DNA of 64,000 nt from Gammaproteobacteria bacterium (GCA_013214965.1 JABSRU010000016.1:1-64000), one strand, 5' to 3'; counted from the first letter of the stretch, positions 1 through 7,887 are shown. Numbers and translations are program-made. Notes: a model not told the origin generated them from the letters alone.

Positions 1-350
1 TGCAAGTTAAGTGTGCCTGAAATTTCGAGAAAGGTTGAGGGGAATTAATCTCCGCGAAGCGGTTTAGTTCAACAGCTTATTACATTGCAAAACTGCGCGA
101 TAATATTCTGCTGTTTTGCGTCGTTTTAAATTTAATTAAGAAGACTAACAACTTAATCACTATATTACAATTGGTTACAATACTGTTATTCACTAAACAA
201 TAGAAACGACGAAACTTGCACGATAATAAGGAAAATAGTGCAAAAAATGATAATTCAAACGTTTCCTCATTATTATTAAAATATTTTTCGCATGAGTAAA
301 TATATCTCAAAAGTAAACAATCGAGTGCAACCAACATTGAATGTTATCAG

Positions 351-369
351 GCGCGTTAGCGAGTTATAA
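351..369 (+). repeat. 19-bp direct repeat, left copy (flanks TA module)
   Basis: GCGCGTTAGCGAGTTATAA differs at one position from GCGCGATAGCGAGTTATAA at 1230-1248. The copies bracket the toxin-antitoxin pair, which suggests the intervening segment of about 0.88 kb arrived as a unit. It does not fit the canonical attC core (GTTRRRY), so I do not call it an integron site. Confidence 0.5.
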
Positions 370-462
370 ATACGAGGCCAATATTAGCGATTAGATGGTC
401 TTTTTTACACTATGTAGACCAGAACATGAATGAAACTAAGTCGATAGCCGCTTTACTAACCG

Positions 463-514
463 ATAAAGTTATATATTTGTAAAACTTTATTCGCGTGTTA
501 TACTTGTGTATAAC
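463..514 (+). promoter_or_regulatory. Two palindromes upstream of mazE-like gene, candidate autoregulatory operator
   Basis: ATAAAGTT (463-470) and AACTTTAT (483-490) form a perfect 8-bp inverted repeat with 12-bp spacing. GTTATAC-TTGT-GTATAAC (497-514) is a perfect 7-bp inverted repeat ending just before the ribosome site of the antitoxin gene. AbrB-type antitoxins normally repress their own operon by binding such palindromes. Binding here is inferred. Confidence 0.55.
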
Positions 515-533
515 TTTAATTTTGGAGAGTAAA

Positions 534-788
534 ATGTCCGCAGTAGCCATTAGACAAAGTGGTGGTGCTAATATCATTAGCCTACCTAAAGCCATCGTAA
601 AAACGCTTGGCTTACATGTGGGTTCTAAATTAGATCTATCATTAGAAAACAACAAAATCGTACTGACCCCAATAGTTGAAGAACTAAGCCTTGAAGAATT
701 ACTCTTAGGCAGTCCTAAATCGTGTTTTAAAGTTACTGATGAAGACCGAGAATGGATAGACTCATCACCAGTAGGTAAGGAAGTATAG
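534..788 (+). CDS. AbrB/MazE-family antitoxin
   Basis: An 84-residue protein whose N-terminal part (about residues 3-46) reads as a SpoVT/AbrB DNA-binding domain: an R-Q-S-G-G-A-N start, then a strand with LPKAIVKTLGL and GSKLDLSLENNKIVLTP. The rest is the acidic toxin-binding tail typical of MazE/PemI antitoxins. The start at 534 was chosen because GGAG lies just upstream; a longer frame from 495 would begin inside the operator palindrome. Its stop overlaps the GTG start of the toxin by one base (TAGTG), so the pair is translationally coupled. It should neutralise the toxin and repress the operon. Confidence 0.85.
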   Translation: MSAVAIRQSGGANIISLPKAIVKTLGLHVGSKLDLSLENNKIVLTPIVEELSLEELLLGSPKSCFKVTDEDREWIDSSPVGKEV

Positions 789-1120
789 TGGCTTACATTC
801 CAGATAAGGGCGATATCGTGCTACTAAACTTTGATCCAAGTTCAGGCAAAGAGATAATGAAACGCAGACCTGCCTTTGTTATTTCTCGAAAGCTTTTTAA
901 TGAGCACACTGGATTTGCTGTTGTTGCCCCGATCACCAGTACCATACGTGGCATGAGATTAGAAGTTGTATTGCCTGATTCATTGAATACGAGAGGCGCG
1001 GTATTAATACATCAATTAAAGTCACTTGATTTCTTCGATAGACAAGTTCAACTGATAGAAAAGGCACCATCGTCTATCACAGAGCAAGTAACAGGATTAG
1101 CTAAGGCAATTATTAGCTGA
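788..1120 (+). CDS. MazF/PemK-family endoribonuclease toxin
   Basis: A 110-residue protein matching the MazF/PemK toxin family in length and motif order: an N-terminal GDIVLLNFDPSSGKE strand and basic loop, RRPAFVIS, the PITSTIRG core, and GAVLIHQLKSLDFFDR. Family members cleave single-stranded mRNA at short sequence motifs when the antitoxin is degraded. It starts at GTG overlapping the antitoxin stop. All conserved blocks look intact, so I expect a functional toxin. The cleavage specificity cannot be read from the sequence. A short inverted repeat (GCTGAT-CGTGA-ATCAGC, 1116-1132) spans its end but lacks a T tract. Confidence 0.88.
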   Translation: MAYIPDKGDIVLLNFDPSSGKEIMKRRPAFVISRKLFNEHTGFAVVAPITSTIRGMRLEVVLPDSLNTRGAVLIHQLKSLDFFDRQVQLIEKAPSSITEQVTGLAKAIIS

Positions 1121-1229
1121 TCGTGAATCAGCCAAAGTGTAATTGTAATTTCACTTTAAATACATGAGAAAATATATTCCAAAAACTCACTGGTGATCAA
1201 ATCTACTATCGATAAATTATCTCACTATT

Positions 1230-1248
1230 GCGCGATAGCGAGTTATAA
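1230..1248 (+). repeat. 19-bp direct repeat, right copy
   Basis: GCGCGATAGCGAGTTATAA matches 351-369 at 18 of 19 positions in the same orientation. See the left copy for interpretation. Confidence 0.5.
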
Positions 1249-1364
1249 CAAATTGCAGACCAGCAAAGATCAATGATAATGATAGGCTAAGTGTATTGAT
1301 CCTAAACTATCCCCTAAGCCCTCCTATTCTATCGTCCGCTAGCAGGCTTTTTTTCAGTCACACT

Positions 1365-1390
1365 TGTATATATGTTTTTTCATATATACA
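1365..1390 (+). promoter_or_regulatory. ArsR operator candidate (perfect 10-bp inverted repeat)
   Basis: TGTATATATG-TTTTTT-CATATATACA is a perfect 10-bp inverted repeat with a 6-bp spacer, 34 bp before the arsR start. ArsR/SmtB repressors bind 12-2-12-like AT-rich palindromes overlapping their promoter, so this is the likely site of arsenite-relieved autorepression of the four-gene operon. Confidence 0.65.
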
Positions 1391-1423
1391 CTATTCCATA
1401 TATTATATTTGGCGATTGGGCTG

Positions 1424-1777
1424 ATGATGGATCCCACTATTTTCTTTAAAGCAATCAGCGAACAAACCAGACTCCAGAGTCTGTTATTAATTGCTGAGCA
1501 ATATGAGCTGTGTGTCTGTGAATTGATGACGGCATTACAGTTGAGCCAACCCAAAATTTCCCGTCATTTAGCACAATTAAAACACGCTGAAATTGTGATC
1601 GATCGCCGACAAGGACAATGGGTTTTTTATCAAATAAATCCTGAATTAGCGCCTTGGCAACTAACCATACTCAACGAAACATTAACTCATCATAATGATT
1701 ACATCATGCCGGCACTTAGCCGCCTTAATGCGATGGGGTCTCGTCCCGCCCGCATTTTAGCTTGCTGTAATGAATAA
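1424..1777 (+). CDS. arsR: ArsR-family arsenic-responsive repressor
   Basis: A 117-residue winged-helix repressor. The metalloid-sensing motif E-L-C-V-C-E-L sits in the helix equivalent to the As(III)-binding ELCVCDL of classical ArsR, followed by the recognition helix [14 protein letters not shown] and the wing [11 protein letters not shown]. The C-terminus adds a vicinal Cys-Cys (ACCNE) that could also bind arsenite. A longer frame starting at TTG 1364 would begin inside the operator palindrome, so I place the start at 1424 or 1427 (two consecutive ATGs; no strong ribosome site). It heads an operon with GAPDH and arsJ. Confidence 0.9.
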   Translation: MMDPTIFFKAISEQTRLQSLLLIAEQYELCVCELMTALQLSQPKISRHLAQLKHAEIVIDRRQGQWVFYQINPELAPWQLTILNETLTHHNDYIMPALSRLNAMGSRPARILACCNE

Positions 1778-1793
1778 CGTAAGGAATAAAATA

Positions 1794-2807
1794 ATGACGA
1801 TCAAAATAGGCATTAACGGTTTCGGCCGCATGGGGCGCTTAGCAATGCGGGTATTATTAGCTAATGATGAGATTAGTATTGTTCAGATTAATGATCCCGC
1901 TGGAGATCCCACTACCCTCGCCCATTTATTAAATTTCGATTCCATTCATGGCCGTTGTCCGTTCGAAGCAGTTGTCGACGCAGCTGATAATATGGTGGTT
2001 AATAATCAGGTCATAGCAATGACAAGAAACACTAGCATATCAGCGACCGATTGGTCGGGTTGTGACTTAGTGATTGAAGCGTCGGGGAAAATGAAAACCA
2101 AAGCACTATTGCAGCCCTATTTAGACCAAGGGGTCAAACGTGTTGTGGTCACCGCGCCAGTTAAAGAAGATGGTGTATTAAATGTGGTGATGGGAATTAA
2201 TCAGCATTTATATCAAAAAGAGCTCCACTCTATTGTCACAGCGGCCTCTTGCACCACCAATTGCCTAGCGCCTGTGGTTAAAGTATTGCACGATGCTATT
2301 GGTATCAAACACGGTAGTATGACCACAATTCATAACATCACCAATACGCAATCAATTTTAGACACGCCACATAGCGACCTTCGTCGTGCTCGTGCCTGTG
2401 GCATGAGTTTGATTCCAACCACCACTGGCTCTGCTACGGCAATTACTCATATATTTCCTGAGCTAACCGGTAAATTAAATGGCCATGCGATTAGAGTACC
2501 GTTAGCGAACGCATCCTTAACTGATTGTGTGTTTGAGATGCAACGAGACACCTGCGTTGAGGAGGTTAATCAATTACTAAAAGCCGCCAGTGAAAATGAA
2601 CTGTCGGGTATTTTAGGCTTTGAAGAACGACCGTTAGTGTCGATCGATTACCGAACTGATCCCCGGTCATCAATCATTGATGCCCTGTCAACCATGGTGG
2701 TAAATCATAGCCAAGTTAAGCTCTATGTTTGGTATGACAATGAGTGGGGCTATGCTAATCGTGTTGCCGAACTCACCTTAATGGTTGGGCGTCAGGATCG
2801 TCCTTAA
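1794..2807 (+). CDS. ArsJ-associated glyceraldehyde-3-phosphate dehydrogenase
   Basis: A 337-residue type I GAPDH: N-terminal Rossmann motif [10 protein letters not shown], catalytic cysteine in [15 protein letters not shown]-binding C-terminal [10 protein letters not shown]. In arsJ operons this dedicated GAPDH uses arsenate in place of phosphate to make 1-arseno-3-phosphoglycerate, which ArsJ exports. The role is inferred from the neighbours; the fold is clear. The start at 1794 has AAGGA about 8 bases upstream and gives the normal N-terminus; a longer frame from 1770 overlaps arsR. Its TAA stop overlaps the ATG of arsJ by one base. Confidence 0.92.
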   Translation: MTIKIGINGFGRMGRLAMRVLLANDEISIVQINDPAGDPTTLAHLLNFDSIHGRCPFEAVVDAADNMVVNNQVIAMTRNTSISATDWSGCDLVIEASGKMKTKALLQPYLDQGVKRVVVTAPVKEDGVLNVVMGINQHLYQKELHSIVTAASCTTNCLAPVVKVLHDAIGIKHGSMTTIHNITNTQSILDTPHSDLRRARACGMSLIPTTTGSATAITHIFPELTGKLNGHAIRVPLANASLTDCVFEMQRDTCVEEVNQLLKAASENELSGILGFEERPLVSIDYRTDPRSSIIDALSTMVVNHSQVKLYVWYDNEWGYANRVAELTLMVGRQDRP

Positions 2808-4024
2808 TGTTTGATTCTGCGATTAAACAATATTTACTAGTCACAGGTAATTATTGGGCATTTACATTAACCGATGGCGCATTACGGATGTTGGTGGTGT
2901 TATATTTCCACCAGCTTGGTTATAGCCCATTAAGTATTGCGCTACTGTTCTTATTCTATGAATTTTTTGGCATTGTCACCAATTTATACGGCGGCTATTT
3001 AGGGGCAAGAATAGGCCTTAATCGCACCATGAATATTGGTTTGCTACTACAAGTTATCGCCCTGGCGATGCTTTTAGTACCGAGCGAACTCTTAACCGTG
3101 GTGTGGGTGATGCTGGCTCAAGCATTGAGCGGAATAGCCAAAGATCTCAATAAAATGAGCGCAAAAAGTGCCATCAAAGCACTTATTCCAACGAATACTG
3201 GCGAATCGAGACTTTATCACTGGGTCGCCATGCTAACCGGTTCTAAAAATGCCCTGAAGGGCGTCGGTTTTTTTGTTGGCGCCTTATTACTCTCGACAAT
3301 CGGGTTTCGGTTGGCAATTCTGGTGATGTTGCTAGGATTAATATTGGTGCTAATTTTTAGCCTATGTAATCTACAATCATTAGGCAAAGCTAAACATAAA
3401 GTTAAATTTAAACAGATTTTGTCCAAAAGCCCTGCCATTAATCGATTGTCACTGGCGCGGTTATTTTTATTCGCGGCGCGAGATGTTTGGTTTGTAGTCG
3501 CCTTGCCGGTGTTTTTAGCCCAACAACTGGGTTGGGATCATTATCAAGTGGGCGGATTCATTGCCAGCTGGGTTATCGGCTATGGCCTAATCCAAACCAT
3601 GGCACCAACCATTACGGCGCTGTTTTCCACCCAATTACCCGATGGTAAGACAGCTTGGTCATGGGCATTGGTGTTAAGTGTTGTCCCCTTAATCATCGCC
3701 TATTTACTTGCCCACGATATGGTAATGGCGCTATCGATTACGGTAGGTTTGTGTTGTTTTGGCGCTTTTTTTGCCATCAACTCATCGATTCATAGTTATT
3801 TAATTGTCAGTTATGCCGATAGTAATGGCGTGTCATTAGATATTGGTTTTTATTATATGGCTAATGCCGCTGGGCGTTTAATGGGCACGGTATTATCCGG
3901 ATTGGTATACCAATATTACGGTCTTATTGCCTGCTTAGTGATCTCAAGTAGTTTTATTGGCATTGCTGGCTTGATCTCAACAACATTACCAAGACATAAT
4001 GAAATAAAAACATCACAAGAATAA
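2807..4024 (+). CDS. arsJ: Organoarsenical efflux MFS transporter ArsJ
   Basis: A 405-residue major facilitator protein with about 12 hydrophobic segments, directly fused by TAATG overlap to an arsenic-associated GAPDH gene and preceded by arsR. ArsJ family proteins export 1-arseno-3-phosphoglycerate, which falls apart outside the cell into arsenate and 3-phosphoglycerate, giving arsenate resistance without ArsC/ArsB. Visible features are the N-terminal LVTGNYWAFTLTDGALRMLV and the loop DLNKMSAKSAIK after the fourth membrane segment, both typical of ArsJ. Identification rests on context plus overall character; confidence is high because the three-gene order is diagnostic. Confidence 0.9.
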   Translation: MFDSAIKQYLLVTGNYWAFTLTDGALRMLVVLYFHQLGYSPLSIALLFLFYEFFGIVTNLYGGYLGARIGLNRTMNIGLLLQVIALAMLLVPSELLTVVWVMLAQALSGIAKDLNKMSAKSAIKALIPTNTGESRLYHWVAMLTGSKNALKGVGFFVGALLLSTIGFRLAILVMLLGLILVLIFSLCNLQSLGKAKHKVKFKQILSKSPAINRLSLARLFLFAARDVWFVVALPVFLAQQLGWDHYQVGGFIASWVIGYGLIQTMAPTITALFSTQLPDGKTAWSWALVLSVVPLIIAYLLAHDMVMALSITVGLCCFGAFFAINSSIHSYLIVSYADSNGVSLDIGFYYMANAAGRLMGTVLSGLVYQYYGLIACLVISSSFIGIAGLISTTLPRHNEIKTSQE

Positions 4025-4040
4025 GCCAGAGGCAAACGCA

Positions 4041-4622
4041 ATGACTAAATTAATCAAAACACTAGCAGCAATCGACACACTGCACCACGGCGATCCAAAT
4101 CAGCAGCTTATTAACGGAGTAGCAACAGCTGATGAGTTTATTTATGCCCAACAAATGACTACCTGGCTTAACAAGTTAACCCCAAGCCCTAGTGAATTAG
4201 CGCAAATTGCCGTGCGATCACAACATTTATGTCGCTGGGAGCTACCCCGTAGTCAGTTTGAAATGAACCGAGCGGGTTATTTGAAATGGCGTGTGGCACA
4301 GGGTAAATACCATGGGGAAAAAGCATCACAAGTGATGAGAGCACATGGCTATGAGCCACAAAGCTGTGATGAAATCATTGATATCGTGAGAAAAAAGAAC
4401 ATCAAGAGTAATAATGATACCCAATTAATGGAAGACGCTGCCTGTCTCGTTTTTTTAGAGTTTCAATTCAAGGATTTCGTTGAAGGTATCGCTAGCGATG
4501 AAAAAGTTATTCGGATTGTCCAAAAAACTTGGGTGAAAATGTCCGAACAAGCTCATCAATTCGCGCTGCAATTATCTTACTCTGATCAAGAGTTAACACT
4601 CATCAAACAGGCATTAGCGTAA
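4041..4622 (+). CDS. DUF4202 family protein, last gene of the ars operon
   Basis: A 193-residue soluble protein that I recognise as the DUF4202 family, sometimes mislabelled glutamyl-tRNA synthetase. Conserved blocks are RSQHLCRWELPR (about residues 59-70), the GYLKWR block, and EDAACLVFLEFQF near residue 132. The His and Glu-Asp positions on helices resemble the layout of HD-type metal hydrolases, but I cannot show a metal site. It follows arsJ by 16 bases with no terminator between them, so it is probably co-transcribed with the arsenate-detoxification genes. The biochemical function is unknown. Confidence 0.8.
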   Translation: MTKLIKTLAAIDTLHHGDPNQQLINGVATADEFIYAQQMTTWLNKLTPSPSELAQIAVRSQHLCRWELPRSQFEMNRAGYLKWRVAQGKYHGEKASQVMRAHGYEPQSCDEIIDIVRKKNIKSNNDTQLMEDAACLVFLEFQFKDFVEGIASDEKVIRIVQKTWVKMSEQAHQFALQLSYSDQELTLIKQALA

Positions 4623-4643
4623 CTTTTTTAACATCCACTGTAA

Positions 4644-4844
4644 TTAGCAAAATATTTCAGCTAATTGCAGTTCTAGATCATCACTATTATAATCAACGAG
4701 TTCCCGGCGCATCCGCTGACGTTCTTTAATTTCTTCAATCTCACGCCATTTACGTTGTTTGGTACGCTGACGCTTTGAGCGAGGTTGTTCCGTGAATTCT
4801 TGTTCTAGTTCTGCAAACTCAGACCAGTTATTAAATTTCATCAT
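4644..4844 (-). CDS. DUF3545 family small protein
   Basis: A 66-residue, highly charged protein of the DUF3545 type, a family largely limited to marine gammaproteobacteria. The middle (residues 20-48) is a strongly basic, likely helical segment rich in RQRTKQRKWREIEEIKERQ, followed by an acidic C-terminal end finishing LAEIFC. An AGGAAAG ribosome site precedes the start on the minus strand. It is convergent with the DUF4202 gene. The function is unknown; nucleic-acid or ribosome binding is possible from charge alone. Confidence 0.8.
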   Translation of the reverse strand: MMKFNNWSEFAELEQEFTEQPRSKRQRTKQRKWREIEEIKERQRMRRELVDYNSDDLELQLAEIFC

Positions 4845-4931
4845 CTTTCCTTAACTTCATTAGATGACTCTAAATTAACCAGCTTAAATGACGATACGAT
4901 GACAAAGAAATGACACCTTAATGATCGTTAA

Positions 4932-5750
4932 CTACGTCGAATTTTTTCGATATTTTTCTTTGTTTTTACGCCCTTTTTCATCCAATGATTTCCGTATCGC
5001 TCGTCTTAAACGGGGAAATAAATACCCAAGGTGAGTTAACCAACCACTGCTACTGGGTAAACATATTTCAATTTTTTCTCCCTTTGCGACACGCACAATC
5101 GCAATAGCAACCTCCTCTGCACTACTCATTGGCTGAGAAAATACAATATCTTCAACTTGGTCAATCTGATCCATAATAAAACCGGTATCAATCGAACCTG
5201 GTGACACTAAACCAATATTGATATTATTATCACGGTGTTCATCAGCTAAGGCATACGTAAAGGAACGTAAACCAGCTTTCGTTGCTGCATATGTTGCCGC
5301 TCCTTGCAATGGCGCCCGCCCCGCTAAGGAGCCAACATTAACAATAGCGCCACCACCTTGTTGCTTAAATAGCTCAATCACTAAACGAGATAACACGATC
5401 GGGGATCGTAAATTGACATCAATCATTTGCGCTAAGTCATTAACACTATTGTCGGCTACATTACCCCGTTGATGAAATCCTGCATTATTAACCAACACAT
5501 CAACATGGCCAAAACGCTGTACAGCCATGTCAATCGCCTGCTGGCACCAACTAAGATCATTAACATTCATCACGATGGGCAAAACTTCAGTGAGTGTACT
5601 TAGCTCTTCGCTAATGGTTGTTAACCCCGCTTCACCGCGAGCCAACAGCACTAAATTAGCACCAAGATTAGCAAAGGCACGGGCTGTTGCCGCCCCAACA
5701 CCCGCTGATGCACCGGTGATCACAACGGTTTTCCCTCTAAAATTGGTCAT
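4932..5750 (-). CDS. Short-chain dehydrogenase/reductase (SDR), NAD(P)-dependent
   Basis: A 272-residue classical SDR: cofactor motif TGASAGVG near residue 12, NNAGF at the fourth strand, the Ser of NVGSLAG, and YAATKAG carrying the catalytic Tyr and Lys. The tail after residue 230 (PSSSGWLTHLGYLFPRLRR) is basic and hydrophobic, as in SDRs that sit on membranes. I chose ATG 5750, with AAGGGT upstream, over 5825 because the longer version adds 25 unrelated residues before the Rossmann strand. The substrate is not predictable. It is divergent from the secreted-protein gene at 5888. Confidence 0.88.
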   Translation of the reverse strand: MTNFRGKTVVITGASAGVGAATARAFANLGANLVLLARGEAGLTTISEELSTLTEVLPIVMNVNDLSWCQQAIDMAVQRFGHVDVLVNNAGFHQRGNVADNSVNDLAQMIDVNLRSPIVLSRLVIELFKQQGGGAIVNVGSLAGRAPLQGAATYAATKAGLRSFTYALADEHRDNNINIGLVSPGSIDTGFIMDQIDQVEDIVFSQPMSSAEEVAIAIVRVAKGEKIEICLPSSSGWLTHLGYLFPRLRRAIRKSLDEKGRKNKEKYRKNST

Positions 5751-5887
5751 TGGCACCCTTTTGAACAATAGTTTGATTTCATCAAAATAGCACAAACAAC
5801 AATCAATTGGACTCGGCAATTTCATAATTCAGCTTTTATTCATAGTAAAAGCGTTTATATAAGCTTAATAACCTACTATTGGAAATC

Positions 5888-6889
5888 ATGATGAAATTAT
5901 CCTATCGATTGTGGCCATTATTATTACTCGCTTTTACTTGTACGACGGTAGCCGCTAATAAAATTAAACAATCTCAAGCCAGTAATATTCAACAGACATC
6001 TGCGGAGAAAAATAATGCGCATCAGGAGCTTGATGTCTGGTTAGCTGAAATAAGTAGTCAAGCTTATCAAGACATTGACCAAGATGGGTACCACCAAAAC
6101 TTCACCTTAACCTTTGACCTTGATACGCGTTTTAGTCAACAAGATGTCATTGTTGAAGTATGGATAGTAGGGTCGACATTCAATCAACAACGGATGTTCA
6201 CCAGCGATGTAATTCGCTTATCAGATAACTCAAGTCTTGATCGGCAGCAGATTAATTTTCAACTGATTGATGATTATCCAACCGATTATTATCAACTCGA
6301 ATTGGTGATTATTGATGCGGCATCAAGCCATGTTATCTTTACTGTCGATCAACACTACAGTGGTCAATTACAAAATTTAGCGCTTGAAAGCCAGCGCTAT
6401 GATCAACAACAAGCCCTAAGCATTTATGCCGCGCAGGTAGATTTAGTCAATGACAATAATCATAACGGCTATTACCAGCAACTTGATGTTTCATTTGATG
6501 TCGATAGCCCCCATGTTTCATCGCAGCTGATCGCGCAATTTTATCTCGGCGATGTACTCTTATTTACCAGTAATTCATTTTGGATCCATGGGAATAACAC
6601 CACTGATAAACAATTTTTCGCCATCGAATTACAACAAGGAATTAGCACCGGATATTATGACTTAGATATTCATTTAGTTGACGCAAAAAACCACCAACAA
6701 CGTCATCAAATATCAGCCATCGATTGGATTGTGTTTAAGAATTTACCCCTTGAATCTCAATACCGAGATAACGACAACGGCAGCGACCAAGAGATTGAAA
6801 TCACCGTTGAACAACACGCCGGCAGTATCGCTTGGATGTTAGTTGGCTTATTCAGTTTGCTTATCATAAGACGGTTTTTTGTGAACTAA
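5888..6889 (+). CDS. Secreted protein with C-terminal membrane anchor (choice-of-anchor H type)
   Basis: A 333-residue protein with an N-terminal signal peptide (residues about 2-22, ending near VAAN) and a C-terminal tail of Gly-Ser, one hydrophobic segment (WMLVGLFSLLII) and arginines, which is the plan of sorting/anchor signals such as GlyGly-CTERM. Two related extracytoplasmic modules of about 110 residues each begin with acidic D-x-D-x-D/N-like stretches (DIDQDGYHQ and NDNNHNGYYQ), which resemble calcium-binding loops. I assign it to the choice-of-anchor H family by this architecture. ATG 5888 and 5891 are both possible starts. The function is unknown; it probably sits at the cell surface. 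Confidence 0.6.
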   Translation: MMKLSYRLWPLLLLAFTCTTVAANKIKQSQASNIQQTSAEKNNAHQELDVWLAEISSQAYQDIDQDGYHQNFTLTFDLDTRFSQQDVIVEVWIVGSTFNQQRMFTSDVIRLSDNSSLDRQQINFQLIDDYPTDYYQLELVIIDAASSHVIFTVDQHYSGQLQNLALESQRYDQQQALSIYAAQVDLVNDNNHNGYYQQLDVSFDVDSPHVSSQLIAQFYLGDVLLFTSNSFWIHGNNTTDKQFFAIELQQGISTGYYDLDIHLVDAKNHQQRHQISAIDWIVFKNLPLESQYRDNDNGSDQEIEITVEQHAGSIAWMLVGLFSLLIIRRFFVN

Positions 6890-6976
6890 CCTTAGTATCG
6901 TCAAAGAGGCTAATCAAACTCATAAAATCACATTAACAGCGCTATGCCAGCATTCAATTGAATGAAGAGGTTTTGA

Positions 6977-7054
6977 ATGGGATTTAAATTTTGGATAGTG
7001 AAAACTACCACCGTATTTATCGCAATAACAGGCATTTTGTTTATTGTCCAATGA
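6977..7054 (+). CDS. Possible 25-residue single-pass membrane peptide
   Basis: ATG at 6977 follows GAAGAGG (6964-6970) by six bases, a better ribosome site than many genes in this window. The 25 codons encode a basic N-terminus (GFKFWIVK) followed by a hydrophobic run long enough to cross a membrane (TTTVFIAITGILFIV). I do not recognise a family. Support is only the ribosome site and the composition. A longer overlapping frame from TTG 6991 has no such support. Confidence 0.3.
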   Translation: MGFKFWIVKTTTVFIAITGILFIVQ

Positions 7055-7100
7055 CTAAAGCAACATACTATTCAAGCGTCCATTATTTTCGCGCTGATTT

Positions 7101-7127
7101 AGGCTGGAGATATCTAACATCCAGCCT
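7101..7127. other. 8-bp GC-rich inverted repeat
   Basis: AGGCTGGA-N11-TCCAGCCT is a perfect stem in the gap between the possible small peptide and the 3' end of the DUF3581 gene. There is no T tract on either strand, so it is at best a weak or Rho-assisted terminator. Confidence 0.35.
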
Positions 7128-7161
7128 CGCAAGAAAACTTCATGAAAATAAACACGATGAA

Positions 7162-7872
7162 TTACTTACTATTAAAGCGCTGCTTACTGTCATCATAAAT
7201 ACGAATTAAGCCAGTAATAATTTCACTATCATAAGGTCTTAAGCCACTTAAGGTCATGCGTTTTTCGCCATGGCCGACTATTTCACCATTGGCTTTAAAG
7301 CAAAATTGTAGAATCGCGACGCCGCGCTTGCCATTAACCGTTAACTCAGTGTGGGTTATCTCTAACGTTGGCTGAGTGAAGTTTACATGATCGAGATTGA
7401 TCGACATGCTTTCATAAATCACTAGCGGACGAGTCGGATTAATCATGACCTGATGCTGTTTCATTAATGGCACAAGGATTTTGGGAAATGTATGGCCTGA
7501 AAACTCAACATAACGCTGTGTTAAGGTCGAGACCAAATCATTGTCTGTTGAGATATCACCATCGCGTTCGATCCTAAGATAGGGCTTATCTTCAGAATCA
7601 TTAAAGCTAATGTTTTTAGCATCACTTTCATGAACCTGTAATTGATGGTTTTCATTAACCATGCCACAAAATTCAAATTTCATGGTTTGACTAACACCTA
7701 GCTGCTGTAATGCGATAGAGAATAACAAATCGCCTGGGACACAGAATTTCTTGGCGTCGGCATCATGTAACGGATTAAAATCGTCTGCAATTTCTTTGGC
7801 AAAAGCGCTTGATTGCTCGCGTGAAAAGGAGAAGTTTTGTTGTGCTCGGGAATAATATTTTGCGAGATTCAT
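7162..7872 (-). CDS. DUF3581 family protein
   Basis: A 236-residue protein of the DUF3581 family. The N-terminal block FAKEIADDFNPLHDADAKKFCVPGDLLF resembles the hydratase motif of MaoC-like hot-dog folds (A-x-x-x-x-D-x-N-P-x-H-x-D), so a double hot-dog fold acting on acyl thioesters is a reasonable guess; the sequence does not prove catalysis. No signal peptide or membrane segment is visible. It lies downstream of cysS on the same strand, separated by a strong palindrome (7888-7921). Confidence 0.8.
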   Translation of the reverse strand: MNLAKYYSRAQQNFSFSREQSSAFAKEIADDFNPLHDADAKKFCVPGDLLFSIALQQLGVSQTMKFEFCGMVNENHQLQVHESDAKNISFNDSEDKPYLRIERDGDISTDNDLVSTLTQRYVEFSGHTFPKILVPLMKQHQVMINPTRPLVIYESMSINLDHVNFTQPTLEITHTELTVNGKRGVAILQFCFKANGEIVGHGEKRMTLSGLRPYDSEIITGLIRIYDDSKQRFNSK

Positions 7873-7887
7873 TGATTATAGGTTCTA

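Larger units (their letters stand above)
1..533. other. AT-rich intergenic stretch upstream of the toxin-antitoxin pair
   Basis: I see no convincing gene here; the reading frames present have AT-rich, low-complexity translations and no plausible ribosome site. It holds a short hairpin (CCGC-GAA-GCGG near 52-62), an imperfect inverted repeat around 87-119, the left copy of a 19-bp repeat at 351-369, and the operator/promoter of the mazEF-like operon from about 463. Confidence 0.6.
1121..1423. other. Intergenic stretch between the TA module and arsR
   Basis: No gene is visible. It contains the right copy of the 19-bp repeat (1230-1248), a T-rich patch at 1348-1354 after GCTAGCAGGC that is not a clear terminator, and the arsR operator palindrome at 1365-1390. 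Confidence 0.6.

Noticed and set aside
80-337. Minus-strand 85-codon frame
   Set aside because: AT-rich translation of low complexity, no ribosome site, and no family features; treated as chance.
351-1248. Integron attC sites around the toxin-antitoxin pair
   Set aside because: The repeated sequence contains GTTATAA rather than the GTTRRRY core, no paired RYYYAAC site was found at the expected distance, and no integrase or further cassettes are present.
5218-5472. Plus-strand frame inside the SDR gene
   Set aside because: Antisense shadow of a well-supported coding region.
6991-7209. 72-codon frame starting at TTG
   Set aside because: No ribosome site for the TTG, runs 48 bases into the DUF3581 gene on the other strand, and overlaps the better-supported small peptide frame; cannot be excluded but not supported.
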